64,000 nucleotides of DNA from Oegoconia quadripuncta (GCA_949316235.1 OX438749.1:5660914-5724913), one strand, 5' to 3'. Shown: positions 31,710 through 43,584, counted from the stretch's first letter. Program-made: numbers and translations. The notes: generated by a model from the sequence alone, not told the origin.

Positions 31710-31959
31710 GCCGCTCGGCGATATTCAGCCTAATTATACAATATAATATAATTGTAACCCAAACTTATTTAAAAGAGCAACCCTTGAGTTTCTTGCTCGT
31801 TCTTCTCTGGGGAATCTGCTTTGCGAATGAGCAAAAATGTCAATAATTTTAATATTAAGATAAAAAATGTGACGTTTTCAAGTGATAATCTTTATCCTAC
31901 GAAATAAATATTTTTTGACTTTGACTTGACTTTGACTTTGACTTTACAAAACTGTAAAT

Positions 31960-32510
31960 AGTGTCACCGAAATATACAAGATCCATAAGTACTTCAAAAA
32001 CAACGAAGTTATTTAGATGTCTTTGTGAAATGGAGCAGTGCAGACCTCGGACTTTTTTTTTTAAACATGATCAAAATAGCTGAATTCCAGTTCGTCTATT
32101 CTAGCATCACGTACGTGATATGTCCGTGTTTTATACATGGCATTGGTTTTTAGATTGTCCATAATTTTCACCACCACTGAATCCAGTTTTTTATCTGAAA
32201 TCTCGAGTGAATGTATCTATTTAAATAGAGCGCTTAATTCTATTTACTAGTAACCTAATATTGATAAGGTGTTCAATATTAACAGACAACAATAAAACAT
32301 GTCACAGACCGCATACTTGGACTGTGACAAATGGCACTAGAAACTAGATTTGGTGCAGTAGAGTGACCTCTCGCATGCGTGCGTGACCCGCCTTCATGCA
32401 AGTGCTACATTAGTTTATTTTCTGATAGCGATACGAGATCGTGGCATTTGTTCAGTCCTTCGACCCACTAAGCGCATACGGCTAGTAAGTTTTGACATCA
32501 CCACAACCAT
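31960..32510. other. Intergenic, nothing recognised
   Basis: There is a short palindrome atcacgtacgtgat near 32106. The cgtgacccgcc--c-tgcaagtgc stretch at 32383 has a weak relative near 33163. Confidence 0.5.
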
Positions 32511-32513
32511 ATA

Positions 32514-32890
32514 TTGGGTCTTTACCTATGAAATTGGAGTTTTTTTCGTCGTTAATCATATGTACACATTCCTGCGATTTTCAATGCTATATCCAAATTT
32601 GTTTTTTATTTGGAAAATGGAATATTATTTCAAGGTTTCACATGAAATATTTTTTTAATTCTGGGCTAAATCACATAATAAAAAAAAATTTAACAGAGTT
32701 CTTCTTATGTGCTTCCCATAATCATTTCTTAGATTCGCTGAAACTTTTATAAAGCGGTCACTTTTAAAAAGTAACGCTGCCTATACTTAACTTCATGTTA
32801 TCTTTGTGTGTATATGATAATACACACAAAGTTTAGCTAAATTTGGATTTGCCGTTCCCCAAAAAAACATAAATGTTTGTATGGAGAAAA
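32514..32890. mobile_element. TIR element, second copy
   Basis: Same family as 19138-19493 (ttgggtctttacctatgaaa start, and the shared gcttcccataatcatttctt). The right end is diverged. Confidence 0.78.
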
Positions 32891-32894
32891 CAGT

Positions 32895-33529
<635 letters not shown>

Positions 33530-33837
33530 GTCCAGTCTATCCGGACGTACAATAATGTGTGGTCCTATTTAAATGCGGTTTTTTCATATTAAAAGACTAA
33601 ACGAAAGGACAGGTTCTTCACCATGTTTGATGAGAAACGGTTAAGTCGTGTCGAAGTAATTTAGCTTTAACATAGGTTTTGGTGTATTTCGATGATATCA
33701 CAGTCCTTCGAGGTTTGTCTATTTTTTTTATATTTAAGATTAAACTCGCGGATCGTTTCTCTTAGCCATGTTTGATCGAAATCGGTTAAGCTGTTTTGAA
33801 ATAATTTAAACACAGTTGGTTTGGTCTATCTAGCTGG

Positions 33838-33965
33838 ACGATTTATTATTATTAAATCCTTTATTGCTCACAAAATAAAATACAAAGAATATTTAACATA
33901 ACTGATAAAAGTGTACAAAGGCGGTCTTATAGCTGATAGCGATTTTTTCTAGACAACCTCTGTTA
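33838..33965 (-). repeat. LINE 3' UTR fragment
   Basis: On the - strand it contains a terminal aataaaggatttaataata motif preceded by gctataagaccgcctttg, which resembles the 3' ends of other lepidopteran LINEs in this window. Confidence 0.45.
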
Positions 33966-34260
33966 AAGAAGCAGTTGGTTTGGTTTATCTAGATGATTTC
34001 TAATTTTTTTTACATTATTAAATATGCAATCAATGAGTGACTAATTAAATTCTGGATGTGTAAGACACTCAAAGCTATAGACTAGATCACGCTCGGTTTC
34101 AAGAAATTCGCACTTAGTCAGAGTCTTACAGCTGCAACCGAAATTTCCTTCGTAGTTACTTCAAGGTCCCGCCCACACACACGTCCGCCACCGTGGGAAC
34201 ATTCAGTACATATATTAATACCTTGTTATTGTTATGGCCGATACAACAACGTATATCTAT

Positions 34261-34905
34261 ACAAACTTTCCGCCCGCGGTTTCGCTTGCGTGGAATCACT
34301 TTATCGGGATAAAAAATATCCGTTTTAATCCAAGGTATGTTCTAGCTGCTGGCGTGGCTGCGGACGATTACCGAGGGGTACCCGTGGCCACGCCGTTTCG
34401 GTGCGCGCGGAGGAACACCGGGGGGTTTTTAGTGGGTAGGACCGCTCCCGTCTGGAGCGGTGAGTCCCACATATCCTCGCCGCTAACCCCCGTCAGCGGC
34501 GGGTCGAAAGCTTAAATGTGTTTTCCCCCGTCAAAAAAAAAAAAGGTCTGTTTTAGCAATCTACCAAATTTCTTTCAACTTTAGATAAGAAATAGTTTTT
34601 ACTCACTACCTATATATAACACATAACAATGGGTATAAAAAAATTGTACATTTTTTTTATTTATAGAAACTTAAGTAGGGGAACTCTGACTCCTAAACTA
34701 GGATGCCCCGTATTATAGGAGTCAGCGCTCTTCACAATTTAGGAATCTATATTCCTAGGTAATGTAATGAGCTGATTACAAAGTTAACAGGACCTTATTA
34801 TGTTACTCTAAAAACTAAATTATAATTACATAAGTGGAAAAAAAATTTTTTTTTCATCCGTTTCGCCGTGTTTGAGCAACAAACAAACAAACATCCAAAC
34901 TTTTT
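34261..34905 (+). repeat. Dispersed repeat interrupted by a GC-rich retroposon
   Basis: The left part has cgcccgcggtttcgcttgcg and ttttaatccaagg. The right part resumes with tctgttttagcaatctacc and ends catccgtttcgccgtgtttg followed by caaacaaaca. The middle is the insert at 34347-34542. Confidence 0.6.
34347..34542 (+). mobile_element. GC-rich retroposon with poly(A) tail and target duplication
   Basis: It is a GC-rich 196-bp segment ending in ttttcccccgtc plus twelve A. It is flanked by 15-base near-copies: aaggtatgttctagc at 34332-34346 and aaggtctgttttagc at 34543-34557, with two mismatches. The structure is that of a LINE-mobilised insertion, possibly a truncated R1-type LINE 3' end. 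Confidence 0.7.
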
Positions 34906-35029
34906 TTTTATACGTATTTTATATTAATATACGTATTACATAGTTGTAGTACGTATATTAATTCTTTGGTTGTTCCATAATAATTTAATCAAAAAATATC
35001 TATAGTCATAAAAATATCTATAGTATAGT

Positions 35030-35320
35030 ATGTTAAGTGAAGATGAGGTCGAAGGTGGAAGCGTACTGACCCGGAAACCCCAACACATTTGGGAGACTGG
35101 CTATCTTATCTCTGACAACCGGACCACAACAATGCTATTAACATTGCTGCTTGGCGGCAGATTTAGATAAGATGGTGGTAGCTAGCCAGACCGACAATTA
35201 AAATACCCTACCACCAACCAAGCCGAGTACTTAAACATGTACCCCGCTGGGAATCGAACCCGCGACCCCCGAATCGTAAACTGTTCGTAAAATGTTGTTT
35301 ACATTGAGCCACAGAGGCGT
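35030..35320 (-). mobile_element. SINE3 copy lacking the extreme 3' end
   Basis: Head, B box and body are present on the - strand. The last 35 or so bases and the A tail are missing. Confidence 0.85.
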
Positions 35321-35399
35321 CTGCGTAGAGCAGGCTAACTTTGACTTCGTATTATAATTATGTAATGAACGGGATGCGGGACAGAAACAGGGGTCTACT

Positions 35400-36020
35400 C
35401 TCTAACGAAAATTTAATTTAATTAATTAATTCCCAAATACATAATTAATTACTATAAGAAATAATTAAAATGTCAACAATAATACAAATTATGAAAGAAT
35501 ACAAATAAATTTACAATAAGAATTAAAAGAGTTAAAAGAGCTAATTAAATGTCTATAAAATAATACAAATAAGTTAAAGTTAAACAACAAAAAATGCAAA
35601 GAGAAAAATAAAATAAAGTCTATGTCAATAATTATACAAAAGATAAGAAAAAAATAAAGATAAAAATCAAGGAGAATACAAATTATATGTCAGAAAACAA
35701 CACAATGCAATTATGACATTCTTAAAAATAATATCTCCATTCATACATCTCGCTCACAGAAACTCAGGCAATCAGACAATATACTTTCCCATCCATCTAC
35801 AAACACATCACAGTCAGGGACTGCCTGCAGGAGAGCATTGAGGGCGGTTAGCATGCGGTTGAGCGGGGATTGCGCGCGCGCCGTTGTTCGTGCATGAGGC
35901 GTTGCGAACAGCCTGTGGCGGCGACATGCCCGGTGTCTCACATACTTATCGGGTACGAAGAAACGAGCCAGAGCGTCGTGGACGTCGGGAGCGTCTATGA
36001 CGATGAAAATACCTTCGGAC
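35400..36020 (-). pseudogene. LINE 3' end: ORF2 C-terminal tail plus AT-rich 3' UTR
   Basis: On the - strand, about 36010-35741 encodes ALARFFVPDKYVRHRACRRH, then SPLNRMLTALNALLQA and DCDVFVDGWE before a stop. This resembles C-terminal tails of lepidopteran Jockey-like ORF2 proteins. The AT-rich stretch 35400-35740 fits its 3' UTR. The clade is uncertain. Confidence 0.55.
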
Positions 36021-36141
36021 GGCCGTAACTTCGAACTTTTTCTTTTGCAGTGTCAATTATAAACCAATCGTCATTATTTTACGGAACGTTATAGTCGGTC
36101 CCGGTTGTTTTCAATTGAAATCCGAGTCGGTGTGCAGGATG

Positions 36142-36540
36142 AGACGGCAGGCCGTCTCATCTCATAATGCCAACTTCGCAAAATGCCAACCGCTCGCAAA
36201 ATGACAACTTCTCAGAATGCTAATTTCTCGAAATGCCAACTTCTCAGAAAGCCAATTTCTCACAATACCAATTTTACAATTTGATTGACTGTGATTTGCG
36301 ACTTTTATTTTTTTGCCTGTTATTTTTTTATTTTATAATATTTTTTTATGCCTGCCAGTTTGTCCCTTCAGAAGTTGTTATTGTGAGAAGTTGGCATTAT
36401 GCGAAGTTCGCATTGTGAGAAATTGGCTTTCTGAGATGTTGGCATTCTGAGAAGTTGGCATTTCGAGAAGTTGGCATTCTGAGAAGTTGTCATTTTGCGA
36501 GCGGTTGGCATTTTGCGAAGTTGGCATTATGAGATGAGAC
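36142..36540. mobile_element. Foldback element built of about 18-bp subrepeats
   Basis: The left arm (about 36142-36275) is a run of units like aacttctcagaatgcc. The right arm (about 36375-36540) is the inverse (gagaagttggcatt). The outer 60 or so bases are near-perfect inverted copies. The same seven bases, gtgcagg, flank both ends. There is no ORF of its own. Confidence 0.85.
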
Positions 36541-36992
36541 GTGCAGGGGCTGCGTAAAACACGGACTGTCACAGTCTGACACAAAACCACCAACCGGCAC
36601 TGGGCCCGCGTGGTGGATTATGATGGCCCATACCCTCTCCCAGTGAGGAGGCTGGGCCCCAACAGTGAGGACGTGTAAGGCTACCGCTCCACCCTTTCCC
36701 CTGGCTTCAATGCAACTTATAAAGAAACATTTCATAAATGAATCAATCACAACATCTATTTCATATGTAAATCAAATCTTAATTGGTGTGTTGTAATACA
36801 AGAACAATTTGATAAGTGATGCTTGTAACGGTCGACTGGTTTCTAGTAGTGGGTGGTTAGTACAGTCCGTTCTTTCAACATGTTTTTTTTTAGTGTTTCG
36901 AACCAAAAATGCGAAATGGAACACTTATGGAATCATGTCAGCATCTGTCGCTCAGTGTCCTTCTGTCACAGCAATTTATCTTAGAAAAGTTT

Positions 36993-37369
36993 ACATTGGG
37001 GTCGATTCGGATGTACACCAACTAAACTAAACTAAACTAAACTAAACTTTTTTTTTTTTATGAACGACGGGTTAGTACTTGACCTCAATCACACCTGATG
37101 TTAAGTGAAGATGAGGTCGAAGGTGGAAGCGTACTGACCCGGAAACCCCAACACATTTGGGGGACTGGCTATCTTATCTCTGACAACCGGAACACAACAA
37201 TGCTATTAACATTGTGCTTGGCGGCAGATTTAGATAAACTAAACTAAACTAAAACCAGTTTTGGAGTGGTGCCGTCGCATCGTACTATTCCAGGGAGAAA
37301 GGGACAGGACTACTTTAAAACTGGTTTTAGTTTAGTTTAGTTGGTGTACATCCGAATCGACACCAATGT
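36993..37369. mobile_element. Short foldback element, second copy, with nested SINE3
   Basis: Same TIRs as 23630-23768. The left TAAAC run carries the SINE3 fragment 37048-37236. The inverted match extends to ttacattgg on both sides. Confidence 0.88.
37048..37236 (-). mobile_element. SINE3, 5'-truncated, nested in a foldback element
   Basis: The 3' half of SINE3 (T-run, then tgaacgacgggttagtactt, to cggcagatttagata) sits inside the TAAAC-rich arm of the element at 36993-37369. Confidence 0.88.
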
Positions 37370-37544
37370 AACGACTTCAATATAAATATCTTTAAAAGTA
37401 GAATAAAACGTTACCTACATAATTATTTGCAATAACTTTCCTAGTATCAAGTTATTATTTATGCATACTTATATATAATTATTTCTTTAGTTGGTAGTAT
37501 CGTGCACCCTACCTGTTTGTCTACTTACAAATGTCGCTTTTAGT

Positions 37545-37640
37545 GATAAGACCGCCTAATTGTATTCTATTGTTATCATCAAAAATTATTGTAAATTATT
37601 TTGCGCATTAAAAAGAGTATTTGTATTGTATTGTTATTTA
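37545..37640 (+). repeat. LINE 3' end with (TTGTA)n tail
   Basis: It is the same segment as 7066-7160, ending gagtatttgtattgtattg. It also resembles the short piece at 3385-3425. Confidence 0.5.
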
Positions 37641-37644
37641 TTAA

Positions 37645-38445
37645 TAATAATAATAATAAAATTATTTATATATATATGTATAGATATTCCGAATGCTATT
37701 ATATATGTTTCTTTATAGTATGTACCTCATATCACTGTTGGCATACCGAAAAACTAACTGAAGAAGACCTGCGAGGAGTTCGCATAGATATTGTGAAGTT
37801 TATGTACCTACCTATGATAAATGAATTTCAATAATTTTTGTAAATGTCAGTTACATGATATCATTTATTGAATATCAAAATTCAAGTTTTTAACGACTTG
37901 GTCTTTGGGTAATTTATAGCTCAGTTTATTGATATGAAATTACATTTGAGGAAGGAAGCACTTTGATGAACTGCGTTTGCGGTTTAGGCATATTTATTTG
38001 CTTGAATTTGCTAGTAAAGGGCGCTGCTGGTATTCGGTGTTCGTTTTATGCATAGTAAGAAACACTCGTTGTCTGAGTCCCGCACTTGGTCGATTTTTAT
38101 TAAAGTTTACTCAGTATAGTTTTCCAGATTTTAACACATGGTACCTATAAGTACATACTGTGGCGGCTGTGGCCGGCTGTACTTACCAACCTAAAGTAAA
38201 ATAAGTTGCCTGAGTGAGATACCTTAAAGATCGCATCGAAGGTCAATATAGTTACAGTTAATTTAAAATTATCGGTACCAACTCTTAATCCTTTGATGAC
38301 GCCTACGCTTTATTTAGAGTGTCTATTTATTTTGAATACATTTAGTAAGGTGAGAGTGGTTGGCCGTGTTTAGTTCATTCCGAAATAACCTTACCTATAT
38401 ACCTCCAATTTAGGATTTTTTATCGGTATTGCATTGACAAAGATT
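37645..38445. other. Intergenic, nothing recognised
   Basis: AT-rich, no repeat match within the window. Confidence 0.6.
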
Positions 38446-38448
38446 GCT

Positions 38449-38650
38449 TGACCTCATACCTGATGTTAAGTGAAGATGAGGCAGAAAGTGGATACTCGCT
38501 CACGCGGAAACCCCAACTTAGCTATTTAATGCAACAATGTTTAGCAGCAGATTTAGATAATATGGTATAGCTTGGTTTTGGTTGGTGGTAGGGCATTTTA
38601 AATGTCCGCCTGGATAGCTACCACCATCTTATCTAAATCTGCCGCCAAGC
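38449..38650. mobile_element. Two SINE3 fragments head-to-head
   Basis: A - strand 3' piece (38449-38570) is followed directly by a + strand middle piece (38571-38650). Both contain the same tttagataa and gatggt region, so they face each other. Confidence 0.7.
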
Positions 38651-38834
38651 AGATATAGAGCATACTAGCTCTTCTTGAAATACCTACTTCTCCATTCTGC
38701 CAAGGCATTGAACATAGCGTATACATGCCTAATAACAGCCGAGATGCATCTGAACACATCAGGGTTTCTATTCTATTAAAACAGATGTATGAGCCTAAAA
38801 ACTACGAATCAGGTAATCGTTAGCTGTCACTATA

Positions 38835-38938
38835 TTGCACTCTGATTGGCTCTATCCAGGTCACGTAAATGACAAAGTTGGTAGGGCCAATCGGATGCGG
38901 CACCCTGCGCCCTTCATACCTCAGCTAATTGACAGCCA
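38835..38938. repeat. Inverted partner of the repeat at 18.3-18.4 kb
   Basis: gcactctgattggc, then caggtcacgtaaatga and tacctcagctaattgacag. The ends both read tgaca-like, which may mark element termini. Confidence 0.5.
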
Positions 38939-38939
38939 G

Positions 38940-39635
38940 TGTCTATTGATATGTCATTACCATGGTCTGACGAAAAAAAGAAGTTATTTCCATCGTAAGA
39001 CAAAGAGAAAGAATTATGATACCTATTACCATATTCTTTCAAGTACATAGCCGCTAGCTTACACCAATCTCGTCCAAAACCGGCTGCCGGAACATAGCTG
39101 CGGGCGTTTTTACTCAATACGCTCCACTTTACGCGACAAGATCACTCTAGTATTATCTATGTATGAGACACTTGCACTTATACCAGTTGCTCCACGTTCA
39201 CATCCTTGAGGTGTTTCCAAAATCACAGCCAAAATATAACAAATTGTTGTTTTTTACTTTTTTTTTATTTTGAAATGGAGCGTTTTCTGTTAGTCAAGTG
39301 ATTTTTACAATTCACCGGGCCGGGACGAGCGCGGGAGCGCTCTGCCCGTCTCTTGCATACAGTCAGAGCTGTATGCAACTGTATGCAACAGCACGTATGA
39401 GTAGTTACAACCGATGTCTTCGATGCTTATGACGTTGCGTGGGAAGTTTAAAGACAGATTAGGTACCATCGCTTCGTTAGTTAATACAGTCTATTTTATA
39501 CTTCGTTGTTCCTTGCGCTTGACCCTATCTCATTCCAAGCGCAGTTCTCTGAAATATGCGTGTAGCTTTTTACTATTAAAGCTATACAATGGAGGCCAAC
39601 AATCGAATCAGGAATTAAGAAATCTGTGGAAGAAC
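38940..39635. other. Intergenic, nothing recognised
   Basis: It contains a GC-rich patch (gggccgggacgagcgcgg) near 39320 and a short repeat of ctgtatgcaa, but no gene. Confidence 0.5.
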
Positions 39636-39639
39636 GTAA

Positions 39640-39970
39640 GTCACTGACATAAACTAAGCTCGCTAGCTCAAGCTCTCTATGGAGAGGGCGATGGTCGGCG
39701 TTTCACTACGTGATTGAATCAGAAATGAAAAAATCCGTAGGCGGACGTAAGACACTGACATAGCCCGATTAGTAAGCTGAAGTGACATTGGGCAGGGCAC
39801 ATGCCTTGAAAAACTGATGGCTGTTTAGGCATTGAAGTTCTTGAGTGGAGACCACGCAACAGCAAGCGGAGTGTTAGGACGTCCACTGACAAGGTGGTTC
39901 CTGGTCCTTGGCCTGCCCCATAGATTTCGGCGGGAAGTCGCAGGATTGCGGACGCCGAAATCTATGGGGG
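39640..39970 (+). pseudogene. Decayed LINE C-terminal relic with internal inverted repeat
   Basis: Pieces resembling the WAGH and GRPPTRW tail of RTE/CR1-type ORF2 (gtgacattgggcagggcac; ggacgtccactgacaaggtgg) are out of frame with each other. A 16-base inverted repeat (cccatagatttcggcg and its complement) spans about 39917-39968. A related sequence lies at 47399-47490. Confidence 0.5.
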
Positions 39971-40354
39971 ACGCCTATACACAGGATGTTCTGTGGCTGT
40001 GGCTGATGAAAAAATAGGGCTTGTATGTAGGTATATTTGACAACATAGGATTTGGTTTTCATAATTCTAATAACAATAAATTTTAAAATTAAGAAAACCC
40101 CAAAGGAACAAATGATTGTATCATCCAGATAGACCATGGTTTGCTCTAAAAGCTAAATATCTTCGAAACGGCTTTACCGATTTTCATCAAACATGGATAA
40201 AATACAGGATAGGTATAGACCTATCCTGTGTATTGTTACTCAGATACATCCAGCCGGATAAAGATTGGAAACACTAAACGCCGTGAAACACAACACCTGT
40301 GGTTCTTAAACATTTTCGAGACGGCTTTACCGATTTCATTTCAGCCACCCATAG

Positions 40355-40531
40355 GAACCTGGCGCGTTATTCTATAGCTTTATCGATCAATATCGATAAA
40401 GGTATAGAATAACGCGCCAGGTTATCGATGACAATTCATCGATAACGTTATCCAATGAGAAACTATCTAATTGTCGAGCGAGCGATGAGCCGACCAATCA
40501 CACGTCAGAACCTAATTACAGGTTACAGAAT
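40355..40531. mobile_element. Possible TIR element with internal hairpin
   Basis: Left gaacctggcgcgttattcta and right cagaataaccccgctggttc are imperfect inverted copies. The inside (gagcgagcgatgagc; ccaatcacacgtca) is matched at about 11330-11420. The left end forms the long hairpin 40356-40423. Confidence 0.6.
40356..40423. repeat. Hairpin, 32-bp arms with one mismatch, 4-nt loop
   Basis: Arm aacctggcgcgttattctat followed by agctttatcgat, loop caat. It sits at the left end of the possible element 40355-40531. Confidence 0.95.
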
Positions 40532-40643
40532 AACCCCGCTGGTTCATCTTCAAAAAAAAATAGAAATCCCTCGAAAAACTACGATATCAACTCATGTAGG
40601 TATCGCCGGAATTAGCCGGCCGAATTAAATTAGAATTAATTTA

Positions 40644-40962
40644 GCCGCCTCCGTGGCTCAATGTAAACAACATTGGGTTTACGAATCGGAGGTCGCGGGT
40701 TCGATCCCCAGCGGGGTACATGTTTAAGTAATCGGTTTGGTTGGTGGAAGGGCATTTTAAATATCCGCCTGGCTAGCTACAACCATCTTATCTAAATCTG
40801 CCGCCAAGCAGCAATGTTAATAGCATTGTTGTGTTCCGGTTGTCAGAAATAAGATAGCCAGTCCCCCAAATCTGTTAGGGTTTCCGGGTCAGTACGCTTC
40901 CACCTTCGACCTCATCTTCACTTGACATCAGGTGTGATTGAGGTCAAGTACAACCAAAAAAA
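40644..40962 (+). mobile_element. SINE3 copy
   Basis: Full-length on the + strand with head, B box and A-rich end. Confidence 0.9.
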
Positions 40963-40964
40963 GG

Positions 40965-41550
40965 AATAGAAACTAATAGGTAGGTACCTACCTACTCCAT
41001 TGAAAGTAATGCTAAATAGAAATTCATTTCAATATGACTTACTAATCTAATATGGAATTTTCTGAAGTAAATTTTTTGAATTTTTTATAAATTGTTCCAT
41101 CGATCGGATCTTGAACTTAACCGTGAACTGATTTAAATAATGGCTTTATTAGCGCGGCTGCGCGTGGGTCTGGCGTTATAGGTAGGTACTATACCTTACG
41201 CCTATTACGTGTTCCCCTTCACCGATATTTGGATATCCTGTTTCAGTGAGTCAGCAGTTAAAATGGTCTAAATTTCACAACATTTCGCATGCGAACGGCC
41301 TTTAAAGTTTCGGTGTGATAAATAGGAAATACCTAAGTAACATTGTTGATCAAAATACTTGGAAGTACAATCAGCGCCATCTAGTTCCACACTAAACAAG
41401 GCTTCTATTGGATACCACATGAATGTGAATTAGTTGTGTACACTCGAGAGGTTTGTACAGAACCCAACAGTGTTCATTAATGAACCCAAGTTTAAGAAAT
41501 ATGCATGATGTATAGTATAGGTATGTATACTTAGCAATCACACTAATAGG
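40965..41550. other. Intergenic, nothing coding
   Basis: AT-rich, with a SINE2 fragment at about 41368-41412 (atcagcgccatctagttcca). Confidence 0.55.
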
Positions 41551-41554
41551 TATT

Positions 41555-41740
41555 ATGAATGCTGAAGTGTTTCTGTGTGTATTTGTTACCTCTTCACACC
41601 TAAACGGCTGGACGGATTTGGATGAAATTTATTTGGTAGACAGATTAGAACATCGATTAACATACTCGCAATTTTTTTTGCTGAACCGATTTTGATGACA
41701 TGTTCCACGTGAACAAAGTCATGGGCAACAGCTAGTTAAA
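41555..41740 (+). repeat. Dispersed repeat ending gggcaacagctagtt, second copy
   Basis: Same layout as 14930-15128: tgtgtgtatttgttacctct, then ggctggacggatttggatg, then gggcaacagctagtt. Confidence 0.6.
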
Positions 41741-42249
41741 TTAAAATAAATTAATAGCGTTAAATAGACATAAATTGATATATATATATATTTATCACCG
41801 CTTCGATACTCTATTAATATGGGTTTATAATTAAATTATTAGTCATTATGATTCATGGATATGACAAGAACCTCACCTAAGGGTGAACCATATAATTGGT
41901 AATTTATATTTAATCATACAGTGAGCCATAATTTATTCATTTGCCTCGAGCGTAGCACTATAGCACCTGGCTCTAGACGGTTTTGTAAGAAATTCTTCTG
42001 GTTTGAAGCAATGACAAAAAGACGTGTGTTCTTTGGAATGTAGATATATTGTGTAATATAAAGATTTACTAGGTAGGATTTATTGCTAACTAGGCCAAAT
42101 GACAAACCCTTCAGATAAATTAAAACAATGAGCTCTGTTAGAGTAATTAATAATATTGTTTATTTTACGAGTATATAAAAATTGTCGGTCTTGTTAGCTT
42201 TATGCTGTCGCGATTCAACAACGCCTCTGTTACATCAGTCCTTTGTATT

Positions 42250-42700
42250 TAAAAACCGACTTCAAAAATTCCGGAAAAAATAATTTAATTAAAATACTGC
42301 AATAATAATAATAACTGAAAAACATAAAATAATAAACCAGAGCAGAATGTTCTTTATAGATAGATATACACCATTATATATAATGAGAATACAATACAAT
42401 TTATATGCTATACAATAATAGTTAGGTATAATGATTTTTGAAGTCGGTGCTTGCCTAGCCTAGAATGGCATTACATACTAAATATGTAATGCCATTCTGA
42501 TGTTTACCATGATTACACAAAAACTACTGGAGCGATTGCGCTGAAATTACAATGAGACCAACTCGACGGTATCCCCTTTCATTTACAAAAAGAACCATGT
42601 GAATCAACCGCCAAATCTCGGAGATATCGGTGTACATACATAAAAAAAAAATACGCCCCGAATACAGAACCCCCTCCTTTTTTGAAGTCGGTTAAAATGC
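42250..42700. repeat. Dispersed repeat with accgacttcaa / ttgaagtcggt ends
   Basis: It starts aaaaccgacttcaaaaattc and ends cctcctttttttgaagtcgg-like on the right, with another internal ttttgaagtcggt at 42437. The motif is common in Lepidoptera. The same end appears at about 17850-17875. Confidence 0.5.
42462..42498. repeat. Perfect hairpin, 16-bp arms, 5-nt loop
   Basis: agaatggcattacata and its complement around ctaaa, inside the dispersed repeat at 42250-42700. Confidence 0.9.
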
Positions 42701-42704
42701 AAAT

Positions 42705-43580
42705 AAAAGACTGTCAGAATTATTTGCATATTTATTGTGACCAGCCCTACGTAGTCCACTCGAAGGTTCCATACAATCCCAAACTCGAGCGGTTTACTAC
42801 TGGTAGACACTGAATGATTTCACCATTCTCAGACCCTCGTTGCCAAGTCGGAGGCTGTTAAAATATGTCTTTTTAATATGAATAACCCTCCTTTTTGGCG
42901 TCGCCGGCAAGACATATCTGACATCCTTTAATCACAGTGACGGAGAAATCTCCCACGGGTAAGAATTTTATGTACATACCTACATTTGGATTATATAACT
43001 ATATTTAATTTCGTAATTTTTTCTGTGGCTCCCCCCAACCAAAGTGCATGTGCTGTGAACAAAGTGATGGTGACCTTTGTTTTTTTCCGTCACCCGATCT
43101 GAATGGACTACTTTCGAAAACCTGCGACCTAAATTATTGAATACTGCGAAATGTAAAGTCGATAAAATTTCGAACTTTAAAGTGCCCACATGAAAAGTTG
43201 CATTTATAAATATGCCGGTAATTTTGATGGATTATTAAATGGCGCGAAAGAGATACGGTCAGGGACCGATAAGGTTGCCGTTCCTTATAATTAAGCGAAA
43301 CTGGTTTATTTTTAAGAACTCAAAGTAGGTATAATAAGGCCAGCCGATTAATATGGCCACTCTATATTATCTAAAAAGAAATAGCAGGGAGTTTGTGATA
43401 TTTACGAAAGCTTTTGTGTGGGTATGTGATGTATAGCAAGCCGACTGTCACCCGTCTGCTCTAAGGTGACGTACTCGAACAGTCGGTGGCACAGTTATTC
43501 ATAAATATAAATTAGTACAGTATTTTATAATTATCTTCTGATATTAGTTAAACGATGTCACATAAAAAAAAGTAATAAAA
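42705..43580. other. Intergenic, nothing recognised
   Basis: Only short ORFs and no repeat match. Confidence 0.55.
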
Positions 43581-43584
43581 TATT

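Larger units (their letters stand above)
27136..31950 (+). mobile_element. Nearly intact non-LTR retrotransposon (CR1/Daphne-like LINE)
   Basis: Both ORFs are open. The 3' UTR has a polyadenylation-like aaataaat and then a tail of imperfect TTGACT/TTTGACT repeats at about 31911-31945, which is the end type of microsatellite-tailed LINEs. The 5' boundary is not clear. It lies between the RTE-like relic ending near 26720 and the ORF1 start. No target duplication could be identified. Truncated relatives with the same C-terminal NKFK and YLDD motifs and a related tail lie at about 7790-8340, 49990-50700 and 63560-64000. Confidence 0.9.

Noticed and set aside
36150..36540. CRISPR-like array of short repeats
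   Set aside because: Units are adjacent without unique spacers, the arms are inverted, and the genome is eukaryotic.
37000..37060. Telomere-like TTTAG/TAAAC repeats
   Set aside because: The insect telomere motif is TTAGG. These short runs belong to foldback element arms.
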